From the NCBI RefSeq assembly GCF_014050525.1, contig NZ_JACGAG010000004.1, positions 176,421 through 240,420 of the forward strand: a stretch of DNA of 64,000 nt, written 5' to 3'. The notes under the pieces were generated by a model. It saw nothing but the letters and a program-made list of their open reading frames with translations. It was not told the origin of the DNA and searched no databases. Numbering within the stretch: the stretch's first letter is position 1; every line of letters starts with the position of its first letter. Of the stretch, positions 52,952-59,444 are shown piece by piece. The DNA comes from Clostridium sp. cel8. GTDB taxonomy: Bacteria; Bacillota; Clostridia; Clostridiales; Clostridiaceae. Made by a program: the position numbers and the translations under genes.

Positions 52952-53551
52952 GTGAAAGTGATAATTGCAAGTAATAATGAAAATAAAATAAGGGAAATAA
53001 AAGACATATTTTTAGGCTATCCTGTGAATGTAATTTCAATGAAAGAAGCTGGGATTAATATTGAAATTGTGGAAGATGGTAGCACATTTATGGAGAATGC
53101 ATATAAAAAGGCTAAACAGGTACATGATATAACTGGAGATATAGTTCTTGCTGATGATTCAGGACTTATGGTTAAGGGGTTAAATGGTGCTCCTGGCATA
53201 TATTCAGCAAGATTTTGTGGGGAGCATGGAAATGATAAGAAAAATAATGAAAAACTATTAAAAATGCTTGAAGGAAAAAGTGAAGAGGATAGAAAGGCTA
53301 AATTTGTATGTGCAATGGTTCTAATATTTAATGATAGTAAAGTTATTAAAGTGAAAGGTGAGGTAGATGGAGTTATAGCTCATGAGGAACTTGGGAAAAA
53401 CAATTTTGGATATGATCCATTATTCTATGTTCCAAAATACAATATGACCTTTGCTCAGATGCCTGCTAAGTTAAAAAATTCTATAAGCCATAGAGCACAA
53501 GCTCTGGAAGCTTTGAAAGAAAAATTTGATACTTTTATGAAGAAGGTGTGA
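52952..53551 (+). CDS. rdgB: XTP/dITP diphosphatase (RdgB/HAM1)
   Basis: A 199-residue housecleaning pyrophosphatase that hydrolyses dITP, XTP and related nucleotides. Motifs include IIASNNENKIREI at the start, VLADDSGLMVKGLNGAPGIYSARF in the centre and FGYDPLFYVP later. The start is GTG 52952, because the GGAGGT inside the end of rph is correctly spaced. The stop overlaps the region of the next gene's ribosome-binding site. Confidence 0.95.
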   Translation: MKVIIASNNENKIREIKDIFLGYPVNVISMKEAGINIEIVEDGSTFMENAYKKAKQVHDITGDIVLADDSGLMVKGLNGAPGIYSARFCGEHGNDKKNNEKLLKMLEGKSEEDRKAKFVCAMVLIFNDSKVIKVKGEVDGVIAHEELGKNNFGYDPLFYVPKYNMTFAQMPAKLKNSISHRAQALEALKEKFDTFMKKV

Positions 53552-53553
53552 AA

Positions 53554-54024
53554 TTGAAAATAGGGGTAATAAGTGATACACATAGATATATTAGAGTAAT
53601 TGGAAAAATTATGAATTTATTTAGGGATGTTGATTTAATAATCCATTTAGGAGATAATGTACAGGATGTGCATGCTATAGAAAAATTATATAAAGGTAGG
53701 ATTATAAATGTTAGAGGAAATTGTGATTTTGCAGTTAATACACCTAGTGAAAGAATAGAAACTATAGAAAATAAAAAATTTTTTATAACTCATGGACATA
53801 AATATGATGTAAAATACAATATAAGTAGGCTTAAAACTAGAGCTGAGGAATTAAATGCAGATGTTGTATTGTTTGGACATACACATATTTCTGGTATAAC
53901 TTATGAAGATGGCACATGGTATATTAACCCTGGTAGTCCGGTATTATCAAGGAATGGATCTAATAGCGTGGCATTAATAAATATTGAAAATGATGGTATA
54001 AATGCGTCTATTATAGAACTCTAG
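53554..54024 (+). CDS. YfcE/MJ0936-type metallophosphoesterase
   Basis: A 156-residue calcineurin-like phosphoesterase. Its metal motifs appear in order: GVISDTHR, HLGDN, GNCD, THGH and FGHTH. Characterised homologues are phosphodiesterases of unclear physiological substrate. A TTG at 53554 is preferred as start, since AGAAGG (53541-53546) nearly touches the alternative GTG at 53548. The order rph-rdgB-phosphoesterase is common in clostridia and suggests one transcript. Confidence 0.92.
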   Translation: MKIGVISDTHRYIRVIGKIMNLFRDVDLIIHLGDNVQDVHAIEKLYKGRIINVRGNCDFAVNTPSERIETIENKKFFITHGHKYDVKYNISRLKTRAEELNADVVLFGHTHISGITYEDGTWYINPGSPVLSRNGSNSVALINIENDGINASIIEL

Positions 54025-54057
54025 ATAAAAAAAGTAAAAAAAATTTAAAAAAAACTA

Positions 54058-54086
54058 TTGACGAATTCTATTATATCGTGTAGAAT
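54058..54086 (+). promoter_or_regulatory. Promoter of the tRNA array
   Basis: TTGACG (54058-54063) and TAGAAT (54081-54086) are separated by 17 bases and lie about 90 bases before the first tRNA. Confidence 0.7.
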
Positions 54087-54176
54087 ATTCTATGTCGTTG
54101 AGTGTTTGAGAGTTTTCAAATACGAAATAAAATATAACAGATATAAGTTATCTAAATGTGAAAGATTTATTGATTT

Positions 54177-54252
54177 CGGGGTGTGGCGCAGATGGGAGCG
54201 CGCGTGGTTTGGGACCATGAGGTCGCAGGTTCAAGCCCTGTCACCCCGACCA
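54177..54252 (+). tRNA. tRNA-Pro(TGG), copy 1
   Basis: A 76-base cloverleaf with acceptor CGGGGTG/CACCCCG, anticodon loop TTTGGGA and encoded CCA. It is first in the array. Confidence 0.97.
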
Positions 54253-54267
54253 TAAAGTCTTGCATAT

Positions 54268-54341
54268 GCGGGTGTAACTCAGTGGTAGAGTGCTAGCCTT
54301 CCAAGCTAGTTATGAGGGTTCGATTCCCTTCACCCGCTCCA
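54268..54341 (+). tRNA. tRNA-Gly(TCC), copy 1
   Basis: A 74-base cloverleaf with acceptor GCGGGTG/CACCCGC, anticodon loop CTTCCAA and encoded CCA. Confidence 0.97.
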
Positions 54342-54346
54342 AATAT

Positions 54347-54423
54347 GCGTCTTTAGCTCAGCTGGATAGAGCAACGGCCTTCTAAGCCGTGGGCCGGGGG
54401 TTCGAATCCCTTAAGACGCACCA
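54347..54423 (+). tRNA. tRNA-Arg(TCT), copy 1
   Basis: A 77-base cloverleaf with acceptor GCGTCTT/AAGACGC, anticodon loop CTTCTAA and encoded CCA. Variant bases: GCTGGAT in the D loop and TTCGAAT in the T loop. Confidence 0.97.
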
Positions 54424-54426
54424 TGG

Positions 54427-54502
54427 GCGCCATTAGCTCAGTTGGTAGAGCATCTGACTCTTAATCAGGTTGCCCGGGGTTCGAGTCCCCGATGGCGCAC
54501 CA
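54427..54502 (+). tRNA. tRNA-Lys(CTT), copy 1
   Basis: A 76-base cloverleaf with acceptor GCGCCAT/ATGGCGC, anticodon loop CTCTTAA and encoded CCA. Confidence 0.96.
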
Positions 54503-54520
54503 AGTAATGTTAAATAATGT

Positions 54521-54597
54521 GGTGGACGTAGTTCAACTGGCAGAGCGCCAGATTGTGGTTCTGGTTGTTGTGGGTTCGAGTCCCATCGTCCACCCCA
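54521..54597 (+). tRNA. tRNA-His(GTG)
   Basis: Anticodon loop TTGTGGT on stem CCAGA/TCTGG. The extra 5' G at 54521 faces C73, as in histidine tRNAs, and CCA is encoded. Confidence 0.97.
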
Positions 54598-54600
54598 TAC

Positions 54601-54675
54601 TGGGGTGTAGCCAAGTGGTAAGGCAATGGACTTTGACTCCATCATTCGTAGGTTCAAATCCTGCCATCCCAGCCA
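54601..54675 (+). tRNA. tRNA-Gln(TTG)
   Basis: A 75-base cloverleaf with acceptor TGGGGTG/CATCCCA, anticodon loop CTTTGAC and encoded CCA. Confidence 0.96.
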
Positions 54676-54678
54676 AAT

Positions 54679-54754
54679 GGTTCACTAGCTCAGTTGGTAG
54701 AGCACATGACTTTTAATCATGTTGCCCGGGGTTCGATTCCCCGGTGAGCCACCA
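54679..54754 (+). tRNA. tRNA-Lys(TTT)
   Basis: A 76-base cloverleaf with anticodon stem CATGA/TCATG, loop CTTTTAA and encoded CCA. Confidence 0.97.
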
Positions 54755-54806
54755 ATTACTTAGAGTTAGTAAAAATTTATTAATTTAGTTATTTTATTAT
54801 TTATAT

Positions 54807-54890
54807 GCAGGTGTGGCGGAATTGGCAGACGCACTAGACTTAGGATCTAGCGCCTATGGCGTGGGGGTTCGACTCCCTTCACCTGCACCA
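54807..54890 (+). tRNA. tRNA-Leu(TAG)
   Basis: An 84-base class II tRNA with a long variable arm (CGCCTATGGCG), anticodon loop CTTAGGA and encoded CCA. Confidence 0.97.
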
Positions 54891-54915
54891 TTAATCATTA
54901 ATATTTATTTTATAT

Positions 54916-54989
54916 GCGGGTGTAACTCAGTGGTAGAGTGCTAGCCTTCCAAGCTAGTTATGAGGGTTCGATTCCCTTCACCCGCTCCA
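54916..54989 (+). tRNA. tRNA-Gly(TCC), copy 2
   Basis: The sequence is identical to the first tRNA-Gly(TCC) copy, with anticodon loop CTTCCAA. Confidence 0.97.
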
Positions 54990-54994
54990 AATAT

Positions 54995-55071
54995 GCGTCT
55001 TTAGCTCAGCTGGATAGAGCAACGGCCTTCTAAGCCGTGGGCCGGGGGTTCAAATCCCTTAAGACGCACCA
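54995..55071 (+). tRNA. tRNA-Arg(TCT), copy 2
   Basis: It differs from the first tRNA-Arg(TCT) copy by one base in the T loop (TTCAAAT instead of TTCGAAT). The five-base spacer from the preceding Gly gene is the same as in the first block. Confidence 0.97.
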
Positions 55072-55105
55072 TTAATATTTATTACCATTAACACTTATTG
55101 CATAA

Positions 55106-55180
55106 GCGGGAGTGGCTCAGTGGTAGAGCGTCACCTTGCCAAGGTGAACGTCGCGAGTTCGAATCTCGTCTTCCGCTCCA
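55106..55180 (+). tRNA. tRNA-Gly(GCC)
   Basis: A 75-base cloverleaf with anticodon stem TCACC/GGTGA, loop TTGCCAA and encoded CCA. Confidence 0.97.
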
Positions 55181-55185
55181 AATAT

Positions 55186-55262
55186 GCGTCTTTAGCTCAG
55201 TTGGATAGAGCAACGGCCTTCTAAGCCGTGGGCCGGGGGTTCGAATCCCTTAAGACGCACCA
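55186..55262 (+). tRNA. tRNA-Arg(TCT), copy 3
   Basis: It differs from copy 1 by one D-loop base (GTTGGAT instead of GCTGGAT). Confidence 0.97.
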
Positions 55263-55265
55263 TGA

Positions 55266-55341
55266 GCGCCATTAGCTCAGTTGGTAGAGCATCTGACTCT
55301 TAATCAGGTTGCCCGGGGTTCGAGTCCCCGATGGCGCACCA
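55266..55341 (+). tRNA. tRNA-Lys(CTT), copy 2
   Basis: Identical to copy 1. The first bases of its downstream spacer (AAGTAATGTTAAATAAT) also repeat those after copy 1. Confidence 0.96.
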
Positions 55342-55412
55342 AGTAATGTTAAATAATTCTGTATTTGATATTTGTACAGTATTCAGTGTAAAGTTAGAAA
55401 TTATAAATATGT

Positions 55413-55488
55413 CGGGGTGTGGCGCAGATGGGAGCGCGCGTGGTTTGGGACCATGAGGTCGCAGGTTCAAGCCCTGTCACCCCGACCA
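55413..55488 (+). tRNA. tRNA-Pro(TGG), copy 2
   Basis: Identical to copy 1. A weak promoter-like pair (TTGATA 55365, TAAAGT 55389) precedes it. Confidence 0.97.
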
Positions 55489-55504
55489 TAATAATCTTGC
55501 ATAT

Positions 55505-55578
55505 GCGGGTGTAACTCAGTGGTAGAGTGCTAGCCTTCCAAGCTAGTTATGAGGGTTCGATTCCCTTCACCCGCTCCA
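55505..55578 (+). tRNA. tRNA-Gly(TCC), copy 3
   Basis: The sequence is identical to the two earlier tRNA-Gly(TCC) copies, and the Pro-Gly spacer (CTTGCATAT) repeats that of the first block. Confidence 0.97.
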
Positions 55579-55605
55579 TTTTTATTTGTAAGGATATATG
55601 AAAAA

Positions 55606-55682
55606 GCACCCATAGCTCAGATGGATAGAGTGATGGACTTCGAATCCAGAGGTCGGGAGTTCGAGCCTCCCTGGGTGCACCA
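55606..55682 (+). tRNA. tRNA-Arg(TCG)
   Basis: A 77-base cloverleaf with acceptor GCACCCA/TGGGTGC, anticodon loop CTTCGAA and encoded CCA. The outermost anticodon-stem pair is an A-G mismatch. It is last in the array, before a terminator. Confidence 0.95.
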
Positions 55683-55694
55683 TGAAGCATTGAT

Positions 55695-55720
55695 AACACT
55701 ACGTTGTAGTGTTTTTTATT
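55695..55720 (+). terminator. Terminator of the tRNA array
   Basis: An 8-bp perfect stem (55695-55702 with 55706-55713) with loop GTT is followed by TTTTATTTT. Confidence 0.85.
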
Positions 55721-55726
55721 TTGCCT

Positions 55727-55758
55727 TAAAATTAATTTTCCCGCCATTTTCCCGCCAA
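55727..55758. other. Tandem TTTTCCCGCC repeat and gene-poor stretch after the tRNAs
   Basis: Two copies of TTTTCCCGCC separated by ATT follow the tRNA terminator. On the minus strand this reads GGCGGGAAAATGGCGGGAAAA, similar to what I recall at the 3' end of some tyrosine-integrase genes, so it may be an integrase or attachment scar. From 55759 to 56219 I see no gene, RNA or clear promoter. Confidence 0.35.
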
Positions 55759-56219
55759 TAACACAACCCAGATAAAAATATAAAAAAGGATGGATAACAA
55801 ATTCAATGTGAGCAAAGGAATGCTAATTTCTCATAAACAAAAATATATATTTATAACATGGTTAATATTTAGATGAATTATATATATGATAGTTTTGTAC
55901 AAACAAATTGTAACTATTATAAAGAATGTATATAGATTTGTGTAAAATAGATTTAATTTAGTTTTGTATAACTGGAAATTGTGTAAAAAGTTAGTAAAAA
56001 ATGTTTCAAATAATTAAGTTAATAATGTTTAATATGGTATAATTGGATATGTATTGTTAAGAACGATATTATGAAATATAATTTATAAATTAATGATATG
56101 ATATTTGAAATTAGGATAAAAGATGAATTATAAAAGAATATGTGTAAAAAACTATTATGAATTGAAACGGGGTCTTAGACTACAACAAGCCTTTTAAATT
56201 CAGAGGAGCAACTATAACT

Positions 56220-57324
56220 ATGAAAAAGCGCTTAAATGAATTAGATATATTAAGGGGGATTGCTTTTATATTAGTAGTAATTCAACACACGTTAGGAGGA
56301 TATTCTTATTCTAAAAAGATTTCTATATCTAATAAAATTATAAGTAGATTTGTATATGTAGTGGCGCAACCTGCTGTACCAATTTTCTTAGTTCTAACAG
56401 GTATGTGTTTAACTTATGTATATTTTAAAAAATTAAATACTAGATCATTTTATATAAAAAAATTAAAGTATTTAGTTATGCCATATATTTGCTTGTCATT
56501 TCTAAATATATGGTTATTGGACAAGTCTAAGCTTCAAATTTTATAGCACAATTACTTACTGGCAATTCTGGGTATCATCTTTGGTATATGGCATTAATAT
56601 TAAGAGTCTATGTATTTTTCCCTTTAATAATACTGATTATTAGGAAGATATGTAAGATGAATTTGGTTTTTAAGAAGTCTTTTTTCATTTTATATTCAAA
56701 GATCCTACAAGATTGCAGCAGAAGTTTATAAATATAGATCCTATATTTTGGTCTTTATATTTTGTTATTGGTATTTATATAATTTTAAATTATAGTACCT
56801 TTAAAATGCTTATTCTAAAGTATAAAAAATCCATTTTATGTAGCTATTTTTTAGTTCTTTCTTATCGCTTTTACATAAGCGCAAAAGATGTGTTAGGATC
56901 ATCAATGCAGTATCATAAAATAAACTTGATATCTGGTATTATATATAATATTTTATCAATAATCATATTTTTTATAATATCAATCTATATAAGAGATGGA
57001 TTTAGAGCCATTTGTAATGTATTTAAATTTATTGGGAAATATTCTTATCCAGCGTATATGATACATATAATTGTACTGCAAGAATGGGTTACTTATGTAC
57101 CTCAAACTAAAAATTTATATTCACCTATAATATTATTTTTTATTGCATCATTTTTAGCACCAATTATATGTTATCTAATTGGATTACTGCCATATAGTAA
57201 ATTTATACTAGGAGTTAGTTCCAATAGAGAAATTATTTATAAATTAAAACAATTAAGTTTGTTTACTATGAATAATGTTATTAAACCAAATATTGTTACA
57301 GATGATAAAAACAAAGTAAAATAA
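56220..57324 (+). pseudogene. Disrupted acyltransferase family 3 (OafA-like) gene
   Basis: Three consecutive frames together make one membrane acyltransferase of the type that O-acetylates sugars. The first piece (56220-56546) has the hallmark LDILRGIAFILVVIQHT and several membrane helices. A middle piece (about 56540-56690) in a second frame has the family's GNSGYHLWYMALILRVYVFFP segment. The third piece (56713-57324) carries the remaining helices, with AYMIHIIVLQ near its end. The frames change as expected for two single-base deletions, both near T runs. AGAGGAG precedes the first ATG. Sequencing error is the alternative explanation. Confidence 0.8.
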
Positions 57325-57428
57325 AATATAATGGAAAGGAAGAAATACTCAAATACTGATATAGAAATCTATAGGTATTTTAACAAAAGAGAAGCGATAT
57401 TCGCTTGATTTGATATGTATAATGAAAA

Positions 57429-57458
57429 TGCTTGTTGGCTTATTAACGTCAACAAGCA
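57429..57458. other. Hairpin downstream of the broken acyltransferase
   Basis: TGCTTGTTGGC pairs with GTCAACAAGCA with one mismatch. There is no T tract, so its role is unclear. Confidence 0.3.
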
Positions 57459-57537
57459 GTGAAGTAGAGTTGATTGAAAAAATAAATTGAGTAATAAAAT
57501 ACAAAAATAGGTTGTGTAATTGAAATACCAGCATTAT

Positions 57538-58464
57538 TTATGACTTGATTCCTAAAATATTTTCTTTGGCGTGAATCAATTGAGTGATCAACTTACTGTA
57601 AGGGGCTTCTAATCCTTTATTTTCTGCTTCTTTTGCAACTTTCCCATTCAAAAAGTCAATTTCAGTTAGACGTTTATTTTTTAAATCTTGATGCATAGAA
57701 GGATAGTGTTCGCCAATTTTTTCTGCTGTTGCTTTTAAATAGTTAACTATTTCTTCTACGTCTAAATGGACACCTTCAGTTTCAGCTACAAGAGAAAATT
57801 CCCTAACGATTTCCTTTATTAAATCTTCAACTTCAGGAGTTTTAAATAATTCTTTGATATTGCAGTCTAGCAATGAACAGAGCGCATTCATTGTTCCGTT
57901 TGCACAAGCTTTTCTCCAAATTGTAAAATGGACATTTTGACTGTAGATACAATTCAAACCACTATCTGTCATCATATTTACTATTTTAAGAGTACTTTCT
58001 TTTTCGTTGATATCAACATTTTGAACTTCTACAGGACCTTTGCCCATAAAATGCGTTTTTCCAGGGGCATCTATACTACCTGTCCAAAGTGTCGTTCCCA
58101 TGATAATATTTTTTCTTGGAACATATTCAGCAATTGTATTAGCATGTCCAAGTCCATTTAATAAACAGATAACTTTGGTATCTTCTGTTAGCAAATGTTT
58201 AATTTCTTCTAACATATGACGTAGACCCATTGATTTAGTAAAAATAAAAACAACATCAAATTTACCTTTAATTTCATCAGGTTTTCCTATTGGAATGGCA
58301 ATAGTATCTTCTTTTTTATTTACGGTTATTGTTAAACCATTTTTTTTAATTGTTGTAATGTGTTCTTCCCAAAAATCTATCAATGTAACGTCATTTCCAT
58401 TTTTTTTCATCATATAACCAAATCCACAGCCTAAAGCTCCTGAACCTGCAATTGCTATTTTCAT
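57538..58464 (-). CDS. 2-dehydropantoate 2-reductase (ketopantoate reductase) family protein
   Basis: A 308-residue NADPH-dependent reductase of the PanE/ApbA fold. The N-terminal Rossmann motif is AGSGALGCGFG, the mid-region contains LLNGLGHANTIAEYVP, and the C-terminal helical domain has the WRKACANGTMNALCSLL active-site helix with its Lys. GGGGGG before the ATG at 58464 fixes the start; the longer frame from 58509 is rejected. No other pantothenate genes are nearby, so the substrate may be ketopantoate or another 2-oxo acid. Confidence 0.85.
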   Translation of the reverse strand: MKIAIAGSGALGCGFGYMMKKNGNDVTLIDFWEEHITTIKKNGLTITVNKKEDTIAIPIGKPDEIKGKFDVVFIFTKSMGLRHMLEEIKHLLTEDTKVICLLNGLGHANTIAEYVPRKNIIMGTTLWTGSIDAPGKTHFMGKGPVEVQNVDINEKESTLKIVNMMTDSGLNCIYSQNVHFTIWRKACANGTMNALCSLLDCNIKELFKTPEVEDLIKEIVREFSLVAETEGVHLDVEEIVNYLKATAEKIGEHYPSMHQDLKNKRLTEIDFLNGKVAKEAENKGLEAPYSKLITQLIHAKENILGIKS

Positions 58465-58550
58465 TTTAATATCCCCCCATTTATTTAATAAATTATATGT
58501 TTCTATCAAGTAATGTATATATGTTTTTTTTGATACATAATTTATCTATC

Positions 58551-58590
58551 AAAAAGTAGCAAGAATAAATTCTTACTACTTTTTTAAATT
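58551..58590. terminator. Hairpin with T tract in the panE-like/feo intergenic region
   Basis: A 14-bp stem with one mismatch (58551-58564 with 58571-58584) ends in T on the plus strand. No plus-strand gene precedes it. Confidence 0.45.
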
Positions 58591-58717
58591 TTATACAAAT
58601 TTCTATGTTATTGGTTTTTAAGGTAAACACTTTTTATAATAAATACAATAATTTGAAGATCTACAATATAATTATAACAAATCCTATTTAAATCTACAAA
58701 TGCAGTTATTGTAAAGT

Positions 58718-58838
58718 TTGTATCAAGTTAAAGTGGCGATATATATAAAGAAAGAATCCTTAAATAAACTAAAAAAACATCAGGGTTTCCCATAGCAGTA
58801 AGAAAAGAAATAGGCAGCTACCTGTTTCTTTTTTATCG
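58718..58838 (+). ncRNA. Possible short orphan transcript upstream of feo
   Basis: A weak promoter (TTGTAT 58718, 18 bases, TATATA 58742) leads to a good terminator at 58803-58838. The transcript would be about 85 bases and contains no start codon with a ribosome-binding site. It may equally be the degraded end of a lost gene. Confidence 0.25.
58808..58836 (+). terminator. Intrinsic terminator upstream of feoA
   Basis: A 10-bp stem, AAGAAATAGG with CCTGTTTCTT (one G-T pair), is followed by TTTTTAT. It isolates the feo promoter from upstream transcription. Confidence 0.7.
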
Positions 58839-58859
58839 GATGTAGGCATATATTGAAGT

Positions 58860-58874
58860 TGATAATCATTTGCA
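58860..58874 (+). promoter_or_regulatory. Candidate Fur box of the feo operon
   Basis: TGATAATCATTTGCA matches the 7-1-7 Fur consensus TGATAAT-N-ATTATCA at 12 of 14 informative positions. It overlaps the -35 element, consistent with iron-dependent repression. Confidence 0.5.
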
Positions 58875-58898
58875 ATTATATAAAAAATGTGGTAATAT
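58870..58898 (+). promoter_or_regulatory. Candidate promoter of the feo operon
   Basis: TTGCAA (58870-58875), a 17-base spacer and TAATAT (58893-58898) lie about 55 bases before feoA. Confidence 0.45.
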
Positions 58899-58953
58899 AT
58901 TTTATGTTATAGCAAATGAGATTCATTATCAATTAAAAAGGAGAGTGATATAT

Positions 58954-59163
58954 ATGCCATTAATACTAGCTGCCAAAGGAAATGAAATTAATATTAGAAA
59001 GATAATTGGAAATGATGAAACAAAAAGATTTTTAAATAGCTTAGGTTTTGTAGTAGGAGAAAAGGTCAAAATTATCTCCGAACTTGGAGGAAACTTTATA
59101 ATAAATATTAAGGATAGCAGAGTAGCATTAGATGAATCTATGGCAAGGCGAATAATAGTATAG
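58954..59163 (+). CDS. feoA: FeoA-domain protein, first copy
   Basis: A 69-residue SH3-like FeoA protein that assists FeoB in ferrous-iron uptake. The typical FLNSLGFVVGEKVKIISELGG core is recognisable. AAAAGGAGAG fixes ATG 58954; the longer frame from 58870 lies inside the promoter region. It is followed after 14 bases by a second feoA. The two copies are clearly different sequences, so this is not a recent duplication. Confidence 0.9.
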   Translation: MPLILAAKGNEINIRKIIGNDETKRFLNSLGFVVGEKVKIISELGGNFIINIKDSRVALDESMARRIIV

Positions 59164-59177
59164 GGAGGAGAAATATT

Positions 59178-59399
59178 ATGAAATCATTAAAAGAAATAAA
59201 ATGCGGACAAACTATAACTGTAAAAAAAATTGAAGGACTTGGACCTGTTCGTAGACGTATTATGGACATGGGAATCACAAAAGGTTGTAAAATATTTGTA
59301 CGCAAAGTAGCACCACTAGGTGATCCAATAGAAATAACAGTTAGGGGGTATGAATTATCAATTCGTAAAAATGATGCAGAGATGATTCTTGTGGAATAA
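59178..59399 (+). CDS. feoA: FeoA-domain protein, second copy
   Basis: A 73-residue FeoA protein with the classic pattern GLGPVRRRIMDMGITKGCKI and GDPIEITVRGYELSIRK. It is closer to the usual FeoA consensus than its upstream neighbour. GGGAGGAG precedes the ATG and feoB follows after 45 bases. Confidence 0.94.
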   Translation: MKSLKEIKCGQTITVKKIEGLGPVRRRIMDMGITKGCKIFVRKVAPLGDPIEITVRGYELSIRKNDAEMILVE

Positions 59400-59444
59400 T
59401 GCTATTTAGTAAATATAATTTTGAATTGTAGAGGGGGAATAATA

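Noticed and set aside
54058..54255. Open frame of 65 codons
   Set aside because: It covers the tRNA promoter and the first tRNA-Pro, and has no ribosome-binding site.
54433..54657. Minus-strand frame across three tRNA genes (similarly 55547-55747)
   Set aside because: These frames are antisense to tRNAs, which often yield spurious proteins in databases.
57349..57534. 61-codon minus-strand frame between the acyltransferase and the panE-like gene
   Set aside because: It has no ribosome-binding site, low-complexity hydrophobic composition and overlaps a hairpin.
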